Part shown: positions 32,888-44,379 of the stretch, piece after piece
Layout of the letters: every line of letters begins with the position of its first letter
Numbering within the stretch: position 1 is the stretch's first letter
Origin: Topomyia yanbarensis
Lineage: Eukaryota > Arthropoda > Insecta > Diptera > Culicidae
NCBI RefSeq assembly: GCF_030247195.1
Contig: NC_080670.1
Location: 209,734,546-209,798,545, forward strand
Reading direction: 5' to 3'
DNA length: 64,000 nt
The notes under the pieces: model-generated
The model's database searches: none
What the model saw: the letters and a program-made list of their open reading frames with translations, nothing else
What the model was told of the DNA's origin: nothing
Program-made: the position numbers and the translations under genes

Positions 32888-34055
32888 TGAAGACAGTCGC
32901 CACTTTTCCTATAGGTACTGTTATATTCTTGGATCTGAATGAGCGATTCAACAGGTACCAAGCTGGTCTAGAGGACCCCGCGTCATCCAACGCTTCGATT
33001 TCGTTATCCCCACCGGCATTCGATCACCAGATAATGATCGGTCCGTGAATCAAAAAATGGAACATCAAAGCGAAATGATCGCCCACACATCATAGGTCGT
33101 AATCTCGCTTCGCCATGGAGGCTCCCTGATTGTGCACGCTGTTGAAATTCATAAATGCATCGGATATTCTAGCACTCGTTCGATACAGCTCCCTTTATTC
33201 CAGTTTGTGCGCTTCTTTAACGGGGTATCTTACCCGTCGCAGTACTTCCGTTCAATTGGACGATCAAGTACCTTCAATGTACAAATGCGACTTGTCCTTC
33301 CGAGTCAGGGTCACGATCGACTGACACGCCAATACTTGACCAGGCCGTGTAGTTCGTTGTTCACTGAACACTGCACAATTTGAAATTGTGAAGGGTTTGC
33401 TGTCTACCGTAGAGCCGTAGACAGCCCAAACTGAACAGATCTTCGCGGTGATGGATTAATCCAATTCTCCCGAGTGTCCGAAAAAGGATGTTTCACGACT
33501 TGGCGTCAGTATCATCGCCCATAATGGCTTGGTAGCCGTTTTCGGTGTTCATGGAAAAGGGGCTGGCTTTTCATCCTAGCTTAGTCCACATCTGGCGATC
33601 TGGACTAAGCTAGGATGAAAATATATTCTACGAAATAGTTGGACCAATTAAACCGGTGGTTTCAGCTATTGTAGAAGAATGAAGAAGTCTAATTTCAGAT
33701 TCTTGCTTATTGCTGTCGTTCACTGAAAATGTACAGATTTGTTGATACCGCAGTTTAGTCAGAGGAAGCTTTCGCAGCAGTAGCATATCTGGGCCAGGAA
33801 AGACGTTCGCAACCGTGCTGGTTCAAATAAGATAGCAACTTTTTCTAAAGCACTCCTCTTGATAAATTTCTTTATTCATGATTTCCGAAGCTACGAAAGC
33901 GTCAGTTTTCAGTCCACAGCTTAAAATTGCTTGCCAAAAGAACCTCTTTTATTTTAGTTTAAAATTCTTGTCTAGGAATTTGTCCGACAACGACCACAAC
34001 GAGCGTGTATTTGCCTCCCAATTTTGGTTCCGTTCAGAGCTCATAGTTCTAAAAT
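32888..34055. other. No gene seen; contains a 21-bp-arm inverted repeat
   Basis: Right flank of the hAT-like insertion, resuming the degenerate CTCGAGGT.. repeat texture for a short way, then AT/GC-mixed sequence. Overlapping 64-83 codon plus-strand frames at 33,130-33,383 have no domain. An exact hairpin lies at 33,568-33,621. Confidence 0.35.
33568..33621. repeat. Exact inverted repeat, 21-bp arms, 12-nt spacer
   Basis: The left arm 33,568-33,588 begins TTTTCATCCTAGC and the right arm 33,601-33,621 is its exact reverse complement; the spacer is CATCTGGCGATC. It is not followed by a U-tract on either strand beyond the arm ends, and is not a known terminator in this context. Confidence 0.95.
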
Positions 34056-34740
34056 TCTGAGCTGGGAGATCAGATTTAGCATCTAGATTTATGAGTCTAG
34101 ACCCTAGAAATAATAGTCTGTAGACTAGAGTCCAGATTTAAGAATGTTGTGTTCTAAATGCAAAGGCCAGAGTATGGGTACGTGTTCCAGAGTTCGAAGA
34201 CCAAAATCTCGAGTCCGTAATTTAGGGTTCAGAGTCCAAAATCCATCTACACAATTTCCTTTAGAGTTTGGAGTCTAAAGCCCAGTCTAAGTTCTAGAGT
34301 TGAGTATACGGAGTTCAGAATTCAAAGACTAGGGATGGGCGGGCATTGTGTAGTTGGTGGACCGTTTGCCTTATACGCACGTCACCTGGGTTCTATTCTC
34401 GACCCGGACATAGGAATAGATGTTTCAGAAGAGATGTATCCAACCCGAAAACGAGGCGAATGACCCTAAGAATAATACCTCTACAACCAACTCAAAAAGG
34501 CCAGGAGTCTCAGTTTCTGAGCTAAGAATTTTGTGTCCAGAATGCAGAATTCTGAATCAGAAATCCTTAAGCCCAAGATCATTGTACAATTTTCAGAGTC
34601 CGGAGTTGAGTCCCCTTAATTCGACGCCCAGAGACCAAAACATGGAATCTAGAACTGTATATACCACTGGAAAAGAATTCAAAATTCTTCATTTGTTCAA
34701 AGAATCTTACAGACGCGTTTGAAGCTTCTACAGCGATGGT
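34056..34740. repeat. Degenerate CAGAGTCCAGA-type minisatellite, interrupted by a SINE
   Basis: From about 34,060 to 34,330 and again 34,500 to 34,660 the DNA is built from loosely repeated words such as AGAGTCCA, GAGTTCAGA, TCTAGAGT and TTCAGAGTC, with no fixed period. The tRNA-like module at 34,325-34,425 lies between the two parts. The plus-strand 100-codon frame across it is a by-product. Confidence 0.6.
34325..34425 (+). mobile_element. tRNA-derived SINE head
   Basis: Box A-like TAGTTGGTGG at 34,351-34,360 and box B-like GGTTCTATTCT at 34,389-34,399 are spaced as in tRNA genes (38 nt start to start). A GGGCGGGCATTGTG lead precedes them and CGACCCGGACATAGG follows. The arrangement matches tRNA-related heads of insect SINEs. 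The body probably runs to about 34,500 before the surrounding minisatellite resumes. No A-tail or target duplication was identified. Confidence 0.6.
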
Positions 34741-35089
34741 TGAGGTGGCGTCTCAAAAGTTAAAGTAGTCCTACATTCCTGCCTGAATGGTATTCCTTCG
34801 TTTGTTTTAAGAGACTAATTGCTCCTCTCCAAGACATTTTCAACAAATTCGTACAGTTTCAAACATTTTCTTCTTACGTGAAAATCTTCCTCTACCCTGC
34901 CTGTTTATAAGGTCGATAAGGTGGAATTATAGCGCTGATAACTAAGTTCTAAATGCCTCGAAACCATTGTCAATGAGATGCTGTTCAGTACGTGCAGACA
35001 TATATCAGAAATAATGTAAAAACGGATTCTTATCCTAAACGGTGAGCGCACTGACGCCATCCTGCATCACTGCAATGGTTGATGGAGCA
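34741..35089. other. No feature recognised
   Basis: Mixed-composition stretch between the minisatellite and an RT fragment, without open frames of interest. Confidence 0.35.
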
Positions 35090-35425
35090 CAAGTCGACAC
35101 AGTTCACACGGACATAAAAGTCGCCTTCGACACTGCAATTACTTCGGCAAAACTTTCAATTCCATGAGTTTCAGAATGAATGTTCCAAAGGTTCAGGTCA
35201 TACATATGAATTTCAAAAATGGTTCCACAGAATCTACCGGGTTTGCTCACTTCTACGGCATACCCCAAGGAACCACTCAGGGTCCTTTGTTGTTCACACT
35301 GTTCTTCAACGACATTAAACACACCCGGTCTGCTCATTTACGCTGATGATTTGAAATTTTTCAAGACCTTTCGAGTGAAATTTGTTGGGTCTTGATGGAA
35401 GCAGATACTTAAAATACAAACAAGA
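35090..35425 (+). pseudogene. Jockey-type reverse transcriptase fragment
   Basis: Plus-strand pieces: VHTDIKVAFDTAI near 35,100 (first catalytic Asp motif), then GIPQGTTQGPLLFTLFFNDI at about 35,257-35,316, then in another frame LLIYADDLKFFK at about 35,330-35,365, the catalytic YADD box with both Asp retained. A frameshift of one base separates the last two. Segments between the first and second motifs are decayed. The GPLLFxLFxNDI text is Jockey-group, as at 7,345-7,790, but the two fragments differ clearly. Confidence 0.8.
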
Positions 35426-35429
35426 ACAA

Positions 35430-35565
35430 AGCAGGATATCAGAACTGATAATAGCATGGATGTGTACGATAACGCGAGAGAAGGCAAACGGATTGATTGG
35501 CTAACGTGTTGAGCCGTCTCAAATAGTTTACTATTTAAAAATTTCTCAATTTAAAGCCAAATAAA
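35430..35565 (+). pseudogene. 3' end of the same ORF1-only family (plus strand)
   Basis: GATAACGCGAGAGAAGGCA, present here at about 35,467, and GAGCCGT(C/T)TCAAAT near 35,512 also occur in the minus-strand ORF1 element (its acidic tail and its 3' end). The material between them in the larger copy, the last part of the ORF and most of the 3' UTR, is deleted here. No ORF2 lies between, supporting a family whose 3' end follows ORF1 directly. Confidence 0.55.
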
Positions 35566-37140
35566 TTGAAAGTGTGCAATTAGCCTTCAAAAATGCACAC
35601 CAACTCTTAGTGCCGAATCTCTTTCCAAACTCAAGTCTCTCAAGTCTGCCAAACATTACCGCGAGGATCGCGTTACTCCGTTCCCAACCACGATAACGAA
35701 CGCTTCGAGTAAACTAAAATTCTATTTCAAGTACTCTAGCTATTGAGAATCATCCAGGTGCTCTCTAGTTCGGTGAAGTGCCCTTTAAATTAAGATGAGT
35801 TCTTAGTTGGCTAAGATCGCGGGAGCTTTCCAACCAAAAGACGTCACTTCCAAAGCGAAGGTTGCCACGGTTGGCTTTGGCACTGTTGTGGGAAAAGTTG
35901 GCTGACTTGACAATCAACGGTATACTTTGAAAGTAAGCTCTCAAATGCGCAGCGTAAAAGTAGGTGATTGGATTCGTGAGAAATTAGAGGGTTTTTGGCG
36001 CCCAAGTATCACCATGACACGGCTGGAATGGTTTGTTCTATATCAAGAATAAAGCAGTTTACCTCAAAGTTTTCGGTCAAACGATGTTAGACGTTTTGTT
36101 CTGAACTTTGTTGGAAAGACTTAAGGAATACTGTATTGGATTGAGGTAACCTAAAAACTGAACTTACGAAAACCATTCTGAAAATTGGTGACAGAATCTC
36201 AACTTATGGTTAAAAGTTGTTGTATTACTGCAGCTGTCAGGACGCCAAAATTGAGAAGGGCACCTGACAAGAAGAGCAAAGTTCCGAGGCGCTCTGGATG
36301 CAAGTCACTTGATGCAACGTTTCGGAATGTCGAAGATTGCTCGTGTAATAAGAACCACCTATTGATCGAGAGGGCACTTCGCCAACCATGGCCTACGAAC
36401 ATTTAGCAAATCTGAATGTAATACAAGTTTAAAATTACCTTAGGGTACTTCAGACATATTTGGAGGTGTTCTGGATCTAATTATACTTTTTTATAAGAAT
36501 ATTAAATAAAATCGAGAATAGAATTTTTGAGTATTTTCTATATCTGACCAGTTCTAAATTTCGAACCTGCGATTGTGTTAGGATAGATACAGAACTCGCT
36601 CCATATCACCAAAGCTTATTTCAGAACTTCAAGGAACCTCCGATATAAAATCGTTACTTACAGACCAAAGAACTACTTTGCAAGCTTCAAAGTACTATGG
36701 ATGTTATTAATACAGAAACACGTCTACAACGCTCAAACATCTTTTACCATTCGTCTCGTGATAGTATTTTGCTGGAAACCTACAAGTGTCTTGGTAAGAA
36801 CAAGACAAGGTAAGAATGATTTAAGATTTTGACTAGTTGATCACTTGATCACTAGAACTTCGAGGTACTCTGAAAACTATCCTGTACTGCTAAAAAGTGT
36901 TCAGAAACCCGAGGTTCCTCGAAGGACAGACAAATAATTATTGAGAGGAACTTGAAGAAGATATTTCAAAGCTAGAAGGGAACCTCAAAGCTGTAAATAC
37001 TACATCTACTATGCTTCTGTTAGAAGAGGAATGTTCTCCATAATAAAATTACATGAGAGGACACCCCAAAATGCAAGAGCTCCAAGATAATTGTAATCAG
37101 ATTAAAATAATACCCAGGTCACCTGGTGTGATCTTCCTCA
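35566..37140. repeat. Scattered remains of the AGGTACCCT/GGGCACCTC repeat territory
   Basis: Loose copies of AGGT(G/A)C(C/T)CT with flanking CTTCGA or CCTCGAAGG occur near 35,757, 36,445, 36,629, 36,857, 36,905 and 36,975, mostly in reverse orientation to the array at 38,040-40,490. The spacing is irregular. A 73-codon plus frame at 36,185-36,406 is not recognisable. Confidence 0.35.
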
Positions 37141-38030
37141 GAATAGACCGCTGCAACAAGCAATTCCTTTCATCTCATCTAACATTTCAATCTCGATCAT
37201 GACCGCTAAGATCTTGACCTGCAAACATTTCATCCCCTGCAAACCGGACAACCGCCAATGACGCAAAGCTCGTCTTCCTCAAGGTCAAACGCTCAACCAA
37301 ACAGCCTACTCTGCAGTGGAAGGTGGTACTCGGCCGTACAACAGCAACAACAACAACAATGCACTAAGGGCTCTCGATTCCTCCACCCCGCGCGCAGTCT
37401 CTAGACCTCAAAATGAATAAACATAAACACACTCACCATTCAGCGCTCGCGCGTGATGCATCAATTAGGTTCGAATATCCCAAGTTCCCGCAATCCTAAC
37501 CTTGCAATCGATATATGAGCTAATCCCGCCTTCCGAAGAACCTTGATATTGCCCGCCAATCGAAATTGCTCGATATTATCCAAACAAAACATTTCGGACC
37601 ATCTATTGGTAGTAGCAGTACATAGTACATGAACGAGAAACCTTTTCACTTGACTTTTCTTCGTTCCGGACGCCGATCATCGTCTGAAATCTGGGTCTTT
37701 GCCGCTAATTTACGAGTCAAGTACCGAACGTCGGTTCGGTTGCTATCTCATTAGGCTAAGTAGGCGGTGAGAGATTGGCAGAAAATTTGCCCTCTTCGAA
37801 ACGGTGAAGCGTTCTTTTTGCGGCGGTCGCCGCGAAATTGATTCAGCAATAAGAGGACGGGTAGGATAGGTTAGGGCGCTTAGGTCATTTCCCACGGTCA
37901 ATGTCGTCCCGTGGTTATGATCGCGAAGAATTAGATGTAAACTTTTTTTGTAAATTGGATCAATTTTTGTTAAGTGGTGGTCATGAGATGGACGATTGGT
38001 GAGTGGTTTGATACTGTTCGAACTAGGATT
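37141..38030. other. Small unique CpG-containing island
   Basis: Repeat-poor stretch with (CAA)n at 37,340-37,359 and CCGCGCGC near 37,388, sandwiched between parts of the degenerate repeat territory. No exon can be supported. Confidence 0.4.
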
Positions 38031-38039
38031 AGAGGAAAA

Positions 38040-40490
38040 GTTTGGAGTGCCAGGTTACGGGCACCTCGATGAAGATTGGGTTCATCTTCACCTCAATTTC
38101 GATTGGTCAAATTCTTATCGTTATAACTTGGCATTAATTAATGTTAAAACTACGATTTGAAAGGAGATTCAATGTCGCAGATGTAGGGCACCTCGATAGA
38201 GATTTGGTACATTTTCGATTACTCCAGCTTTTGTCGTCTCAACTTTTAGAACAAAAAATGTGTTTCCAAGTCCAAGTTCCTAGAGCAATCAAAGTTTGGA
38301 TTTGACAAGTAGATTAGTCTCCTAAGTGACGACCACCTCGATGTAGTTCAAGTTCTGGTCAGTCGAAATCATTGGAATTGATTTCAGTTTGGTGCTGGGC
38401 ACCTCGATGAAAATTGAGTTCAGTTCTGTCGAAGTATACCGATTGCATTGCGAAATTTAATCCATACAGCTTGAAGTGAGTGTTGCGATTGGAATATGAA
38501 TTTGAGTAGTTTGGTGTCCTAGATGACGGACACCTCGAGGGAGATGGTATTTAGCTCTGTCAATTTTTTTATTAAGTTGTTATCGTCGTACCTAGGAATG
38601 AGTCAGCGTTTAAACTAGGATTTAGACACGATTTTAGTGACGGACACCTCGATCATAATCACATTTATTGTGTGAGTATTAAAACTGAAGTGACGGGTAC
38701 CTCGATTGTGATTAGTTCCTGTTCAGTATCAAGTTGCTTACTGGACTATCAACTTTAATCGTTTCTATTTGAAATGAGCTATCGTCACTATTATCGAGAA
38801 CTTCGATCGTGGTAACTTTAAATAAGCAACATTTTAAACTAAGGTTTGAAGAATTCTTCAAACCTCAGTGACGGACACCTCGACTGAGACTAGGTACTGT
38901 TCAGTACCAAATTTCTGATTGCACTTGAAATTTTTATCGTACCAGTTTGAAACGAACTATTGTTCAAATCAGAGTCTTGAAACAAGCTTGATGATGGGTA
39001 CCTCGATCGAAATGGAATTAATCTACTGATTGATCTTTACAATTTTATCAGCGTTAAATACTACAGCTTGGAATGAATGCTCAAACAAGAAATTGTTTTG
39101 GGAGGGAGTCCTCGAGGGAGATTGTAACTAGGATATATGAATAATTTGGTGACGGGTACCACGACAATGACTATGCGTAATGAGAGTTAAGCACTAAAAT
39201 GGAAAGGAGAAGTATCTGGAAATAAGTTTCGTGACGGGCACCTCGCTTGTCGTCGTATTCAGTTCAGTCGAAATCTACAGATTGATCTTCAAGATTTTAT
39301 CAGTGTTAAATACCAAAGCATAGCTTGAGTGTTCTAACTAGAATCAGGATTGAAGTAGCTTGGTGTCCTGTATGACGAACACCTGTAAGGAGGCTATATT
39401 TAGTTCTGTCGAGATTTTCGATTTTTCAAGTTTTTATTGTTGACCTTAGAATGAGTCAGTGTTCAAACTAGGACTAGGACTAGGTCATCGTTTCAGTGAC
39501 GGGCACCTCAATCATGCTTATTTTTATTAATTGTTAAACACTTCAAACTTTAGAGGAGTTCAATATCCCAAGTGACGGGCACCTCGATTTATTTCATCGT
39601 TCCTGCTTGCAACCAACTACTATTCAAACTAGCGGGCACTTCGATCGAGACAGCTTCGAATCAGTAAATGTTCAGTTTAGAGTTCGATGACGAGCTTAGT
39701 GTCCTCAGTGACGGACACCTCGATTGATATTAGTTTCTGATCGGTGCCAAATTTCGAATTGAACTTCTAATTTTGACCATACCAGTTTAGAACCAACTAT
39801 AGCTCAAGTAAGAACAAATCTGGAAAGAATTTTGGTGACGAGCATCTGTATTCAGTTCTGTCAAAATCTTCAATTTTTCATGTTTTCAGCGTCGCAGCTA
39901 GGAATGAGCCAGTCACTACCTCGATCGTGACTGCTTTTAATGAGTGAAACACTAAAATTTGAAGAAGAGTTTCGGGTTCAGTGTTGCAGGCACCTCGATT
40001 AAGATTAATTTCTTTCAGGACTTCCAACTTTCGGCGTGCCCTTTTTGGAATGAGTTTTTGTTCAGGAGAGGAGTTTAGTGACGGGCACCTCAATTGAAAT
40101 CAAGTGAAATCTACTGATTGATATTCAAGCTTTTATCATGGCAGCTTCCAATGGGCGTTCAAATTGGAATTGTGGAAAAGTTTGGAGGCCTAGTGAAGAA
40201 TAGTATCCTAGACTGCGGGCACCTCGATGGAGATTTTCTTCAGTTCTGTGAATAGCTTCGATTTTTTTCAAGCTTTTTATACTGACAGCTCGCAACAAGT
40301 TGTTTCATGTTTTCAAGCAAGATTTTCATAGGAGTTTTGTGACGGGCACCTCGATAGAAATTGTGTTCAGTTCTGCTAAAATTAACTGATTGTTCTTCAA
40401 TTTTCTTTGTGACAACTAGGAACAGATTCTGAAGTTCCCCTCCATTTAACAGTAACTTCAAGCTTCATTGAAAATCGAGGTGCCTCAACA
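38040..40490 (+). repeat. Degenerate tandem array, unit about 128 bp, core GTGACGGGCACCTCGAT
   Basis: The core occurs at 38,061, 38,188, 38,333, 38,399, 38,530, 38,644, 38,697, 38,875, 38,998, 39,108, 39,156, 39,238, 39,379, 39,503, 39,589, 39,636, 39,715, 39,842, 39,990, 40,085, 40,219 and 40,346. Many steps are 123-134 bp; short steps of about 50 and 80 often sum to about 130, so the basic unit is near 128 bp with internal half-units. Other recurring words are TTCAGTTCTGTCGAAAT, TTTTTATCGT and TTCAAACTAGGA. An inverted core stands at 40,474. Frames are all closed. Copies differ by many substitutions, so the array is old. Confidence 0.85.
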
Positions 40491-41193
40491 GATCAAAACA
40501 ATAAGATGAACCTGATTTCGAACATCCGAAAATACCCATTTCCCGAAGGTTCGTAGTTTTGTGTGACCTTGACCTTAATTTGCGCACCTCACAATTCGCG
40601 CACAGATCTACCCTAGAATCCTCTTAGTTAAAACAAAAACCCCACCAGATGACAATCCACTGAAGGGACCACTGAACCACTTGAACGACGCATTCGATTC
40701 ACACAATTAATCACACGCCAGGCACCTCCCTTCGTCTTTTTTCACCTGACGAGAGATGTTGAGAACTACACGCTTCCAGCTTTATTTTGCTCTTGTTTCT
40801 TTTTTCCAGTCGTTGTCGATCGGTGGTCACTTCAGCTTTTCTACGCTGCCAATCTCTCTCGCTCGCACTCTGCTTCTTTCGCCTTCCGTGAGCTCTGTGT
40901 GTGTGTTTGTCGGAACGTACGTCCATCGGTACGTACTGGAAGGGGGTAAAGTGCCGTTAAATTAGAGTATTTAGTTACCGTTGCTTCGGCAGACCCGAGG
41001 GTACCTTCGAGCGAGCGCGGCTGAGATCCCGAGTCTTCTCACCGGGTCCGGGATTGAGGCAAACAAGTTTCTCTGTTGGATAAGGCCTCCGGGCTCCGGG
41101 TTTGTAGACCAACCGGAGTTTGCTTGCATATTGATGATGCGTGTGCTAATCCGAGGTTTCCCCTCGTCCGGGGTCGGAGGGAACCGAGGTTCC

Positions 41194-41224
<31 letters not shown>

Positions 41225-42080
41225 GGGCAGGAAATGCTAGAGGAAAACTTTGCTTGTAAATTTAATAAGTGGTATAAAGTTTTTTTTTCCTTCTGTATCT
41301 TGGGTGCGCGTTGCGAAAAAAAAGTACTATCTCCTCACCCCGAGAGCTCTGGGTACGCGGATCGTCATCGTCGGCAGGGGCTTCGAGAGGGAACCTATAA
41401 TTTTCCGTACATATATATACATAGATATGCGGTACGCTCGTTAATGCTGCGGTGGTAGCCTACGGGATTTTCCTGCTGCTCCTAAGTCGGTAATTATCGG
41501 GCAACATCTCCTAAGAATTGCTCATCAGCTTCGATTTGCTGCGCCCAAAACCGCCGGCCGCGCACCGAAAGGTTAAGTTGAACGATTTACAATTAAGAAA
41601 TGGGAGAGAGAGAATGGCGGGGAGAGGCAGTAGGTAGAGCGAGAGTGATCGTTTGATCCATTTAGAAATCGAGCAAATAATGGGCCCTGAGGTTCCTTAC
41701 TTTTTGCTGTTTTCTTTTTCGGCTTCATCATGGCAGCGCGTCATACCCGACATATGGAATGAATGGCTGTGATTAGCATAATTTGATAATCATAGGGGTC
41801 TCGCGGCTGGAGGAGCGGTTAAATGTTTGGGCTTTCTGTACTCTAACTGCAGCGCTGATGGACGACGCTTCAAGTGACGTAGGAGCTCAATCTTATTTCG
41901 CTCTCGAAATAACAACGAGGTACCAGCTTCGTAGCTGTCGTGTTAGGATCATATGGGAACTTGCAAACTTTTTCGGAATTTGGTTAATTGAAGGGGAAAC
42001 GATGCAAATTGTGTCATTTTTTTCAATTGAAGCGATTTGTCTAATGCACAGTCCTACATTAGGAAGCCTGCTTCATGTTC
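40491..42080. other. Unique island within the repeat territory
   Basis: CpG-rich, repeat-poor DNA with GA/CT-rich tracts at 41,192-41,224 and 41,600-41,645 and a GT tract near 40,895. Overlapping frames on both strands (62-103 codons) are not recognisable. CTCTCTCTCGGGCAG at about 41,216-41,230 is a textbook 3' splice-site shape, but the following frame gives no recognised product. Confidence 0.4.
41192..41224. repeat. (CT)n tract, possible GAGA-factor sites
   Basis: Twenty-four bases of uninterrupted CT at 41,201-41,224, extended leftward by TCCCTCTCTT. (GA)n/(CT)n tracts are binding sites of the insect GAGA factor; that role is inference here. A CAG follows 4 bases later, so it could equally be a polypyrimidine tract. 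Confidence 0.85.
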
Positions 42081-42084
42081 GTGT

Positions 42085-43230
42085 TATAAACTAGTTCGGG
42101 CACCTCGATTTGATTATGGTTCCTGAGGTGAAATTTCTTCCATATTGATTGCGAACTTTGGCAATGGAAAGTTCAAGTTTTTACGACGCTTTACTATAAA
42201 ATCAAAAGAGCGTTGTCGGAATCATATACGCCATCGTCAACATTCGACATTTCTAGATCGTCCGGATACCTCGAGCTTCTCCAGACTAGTCGATGATCAA
42301 TAATTTTGAGTAGCGTCTCATTAGTTTGTAAAATTTGTGGTCACTAAAACCTTTAGTTTTAACGGAACCGGTTGGAAGTTTATAGCTAGATCTAATCGCT
42401 AAAAGCAATCGAGGATTTGTGTGATCTTGAATACACCACGGGCAGAACTATTAATATCTTCAGAACACCTCGCTCTCCCGAGTCCAATTTTTCGCAACCT
42501 GATGTTTCGGAAGTGGGATCATAGAACTGGTCATCAGCATATTGCGAAGTTCATAGACTCGAGAGTTCCGTGCGTCAATTACCAGTGCCCATTCAATTTG
42601 AAACGGTGAAAAGTTTTGAACTGAAATGTTCTAGTAGAATTTCGTTTTGAGCCAAGATTTTCATTTTCAGGCGCACACATCTTGGCAGAGTTACTCAAGC
42701 AAGCGAACAAGCATCGCTCCACGGAATGAGCTGTCGCGTGTTGGTAGGAATCATGGCCCTTGTAACATCTATAAATCTTTCGTTTACCCGCTTTAAAATC
42801 TGAATTACTAGACCTTACAGTACCTGAATCGCCTGCACCATCGTCAACATTCAGTATGTCTCGATCTTAAGGGCACCTTAAGTCAGAATGTGACGCCAAG
42901 AAGTGTTGAACATATAACAAATAACAAGCGGTTTTTGTGTCCAGTATTGACCATCAGTTTCTTGATACCTAACTATCCTGAAAATGCAAAATTGTTGTGT
43001 CGTAGTAGCAGTTATTAATCCCAAAGTAATTTTAAAGTTACAGAACCACTACGTGTTCTCTGGGTCACTGCTATTCAATCCCGATGACGCTGAGTCGAGG
43101 GGTTTAAAGAAAAGGTAAATCAAATCCGATAAAAGCAGACGAGTGGTCTCAAATGGACATCAAAACACGGAGATCTTCAGGACACCTCGTTCTCCCTTGT
43201 CTCATATATCGCCACCTTTATGTTTCGTAA
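42085..43230 (+). repeat. Outlying, heavily decayed copies of the CACCTCG repeat
   Basis: TTCGGGCACCTCGATTTGATT at about 42,087 is a good core copy. Weaker ones follow: ATACCTCGAGCTTC (42,257), AACACCTCGCTCTCCCGAGTC (42,464), GGGCACCTTAAGTC (42,870), GACACCTCGTTCTCCCTTGTC (43,181). The last and third share about 40 bp of downstream sequence (AATTTTTCGCAACCTGATGTTTCG / ATATATCGCCACCTTTATGTTTCG), so a longer unit exists here. Confidence 0.5.
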
Positions 43231-43867
43231 GAAAAATCATAGCCTCAAAGCGAAATTCGAATCATACTGCATAAATGACCATCAGAAAACTACGAATTTC
43301 ATAGATTCGAGTTTCACGAGTCAATTAATAAAATCTATTGTAACTTGCAACGAACTTTTTAGGTACAACAGAAAAAAACTGTCTGAATATGACTTCAGTG
43401 TTGCTTGAACATCTGTCGAAGTAGATTTTGAAAACAAACTGTTGCTGGTTGCTGGACAGTACGGCTGGTCGATTTTAGTTTTGGCCCAGATTTGAGTTCA
43501 ATTTTATCATTACTGACTTGTTTTTAATACTTTTAAAACTATGCAATCTAGGAGACAGATGTCCACCTACTCCGCTTCTCTCAATATCTCGTAGACACCC
43601 CCCCAGCCGCATCAAGTTTTGCCAAGATGCATTCGCTGATCCTTGGGTGGTATACCTTGCGCGCGAGTTGACAAAGAACTACTCTGCCTTGGCTGGGATC
43701 AAAAAAAAAACAGTCAGATAAACTGTGCGTAGTCGTGACTGATTTGAAGCAGGCCAACGATATCACTAACAGTAGTCTCTTCACGATAGAGTATCACGTC
43801 TACATTCCCTCTCGAAAGGTGGAGATTGAAGGTGTTGTTAGTGATGTGGGTTTAATTGTCGATGTTC
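43231..43867. other. No feature recognised
   Basis: AT-rich with stops; short frames at 43,518-43,784 overlap on both strands. Confidence 0.35.
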
Positions 43868-44095
43868 TGATGACCCGAGCAAATGGGGTTTGACATGAGT
43901 GTTTGAAATGGGTTCAACCCATGAAAATACCATCACCACGGTCCGGTAGATCCCATATAAAATACCATATGTTGGTGTATTTATGGGTTATTGAGACGAT
44001 ATTATGGTGTCTTGATGGTTGTGAATTTTGGCACGGACCATGTTTAAGGTCTTTTCAAGGGGCTATGTCATAGTCGCCATTGCTGACTGGGTGCT
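43868..44095. mobile_element. Candidate short MITE with imperfect terminal inverted repeats
   Basis: The left end ACCCGAGCAAATGGGGTTTG and the right end read inward, ACCCAGTCAGCAATGGCGAC, are similar (shared ACCC..AG..CAAATGG/CAATGG and TGACATAG/TGACATGAG just inside). It is about 225 bp long with no coding capacity. The target duplication is unclear, so the class cannot be given. Confidence 0.4.
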
Positions 44096-44159
44096 TACGT
44101 AGGCTTATTTATTGCAGTTGATGGATTTTTTTCACCAGTCTTAGCCGTTTTCTGTTTTC

Positions 44160-44379
44160 CCATTGATTCTAAACTATGGGTCCGCGAAGTCGTTGCTGGG
44201 GGTCCGCGAAGAAAAATATATTTTTCGAGCGCATGTTGAAATTTCAAGTCTTGTTTTCTAACAAACTGAAAATAACATATTGATAGCATACAAAATCGAT
44301 GTTTATCCGTGCGGGTCCGCAGCAACCCAGTGTGATTTCTAAGGGGTCCGTGGTACGAAAAAGGTTGAGAACCGCTGTA
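44160..44379. mobile_element. hAT-type MITE
   Basis: The right end read inward is CAGCGGTTCTCAACCTTTTT, followed by ACCACGGACCCC; CAGTGGTTCTCAACC is a common end of non-autonomous hAT elements. The left end is CATTGATTCTAAACTATGGG followed by TCCGCG, a decayed match. GGGTCCGCG recurs near both ends. An 8-bp duplication is not preserved. There is no coding capacity. Confidence 0.55.

Noticed and set aside
38040..40490. CRISPR-like array of regularly spaced repeats
   Set aside because: The repeats are imperfect, the spacers are themselves related to each other, and the context is eukaryotic; it is a degenerate tandem repeat.
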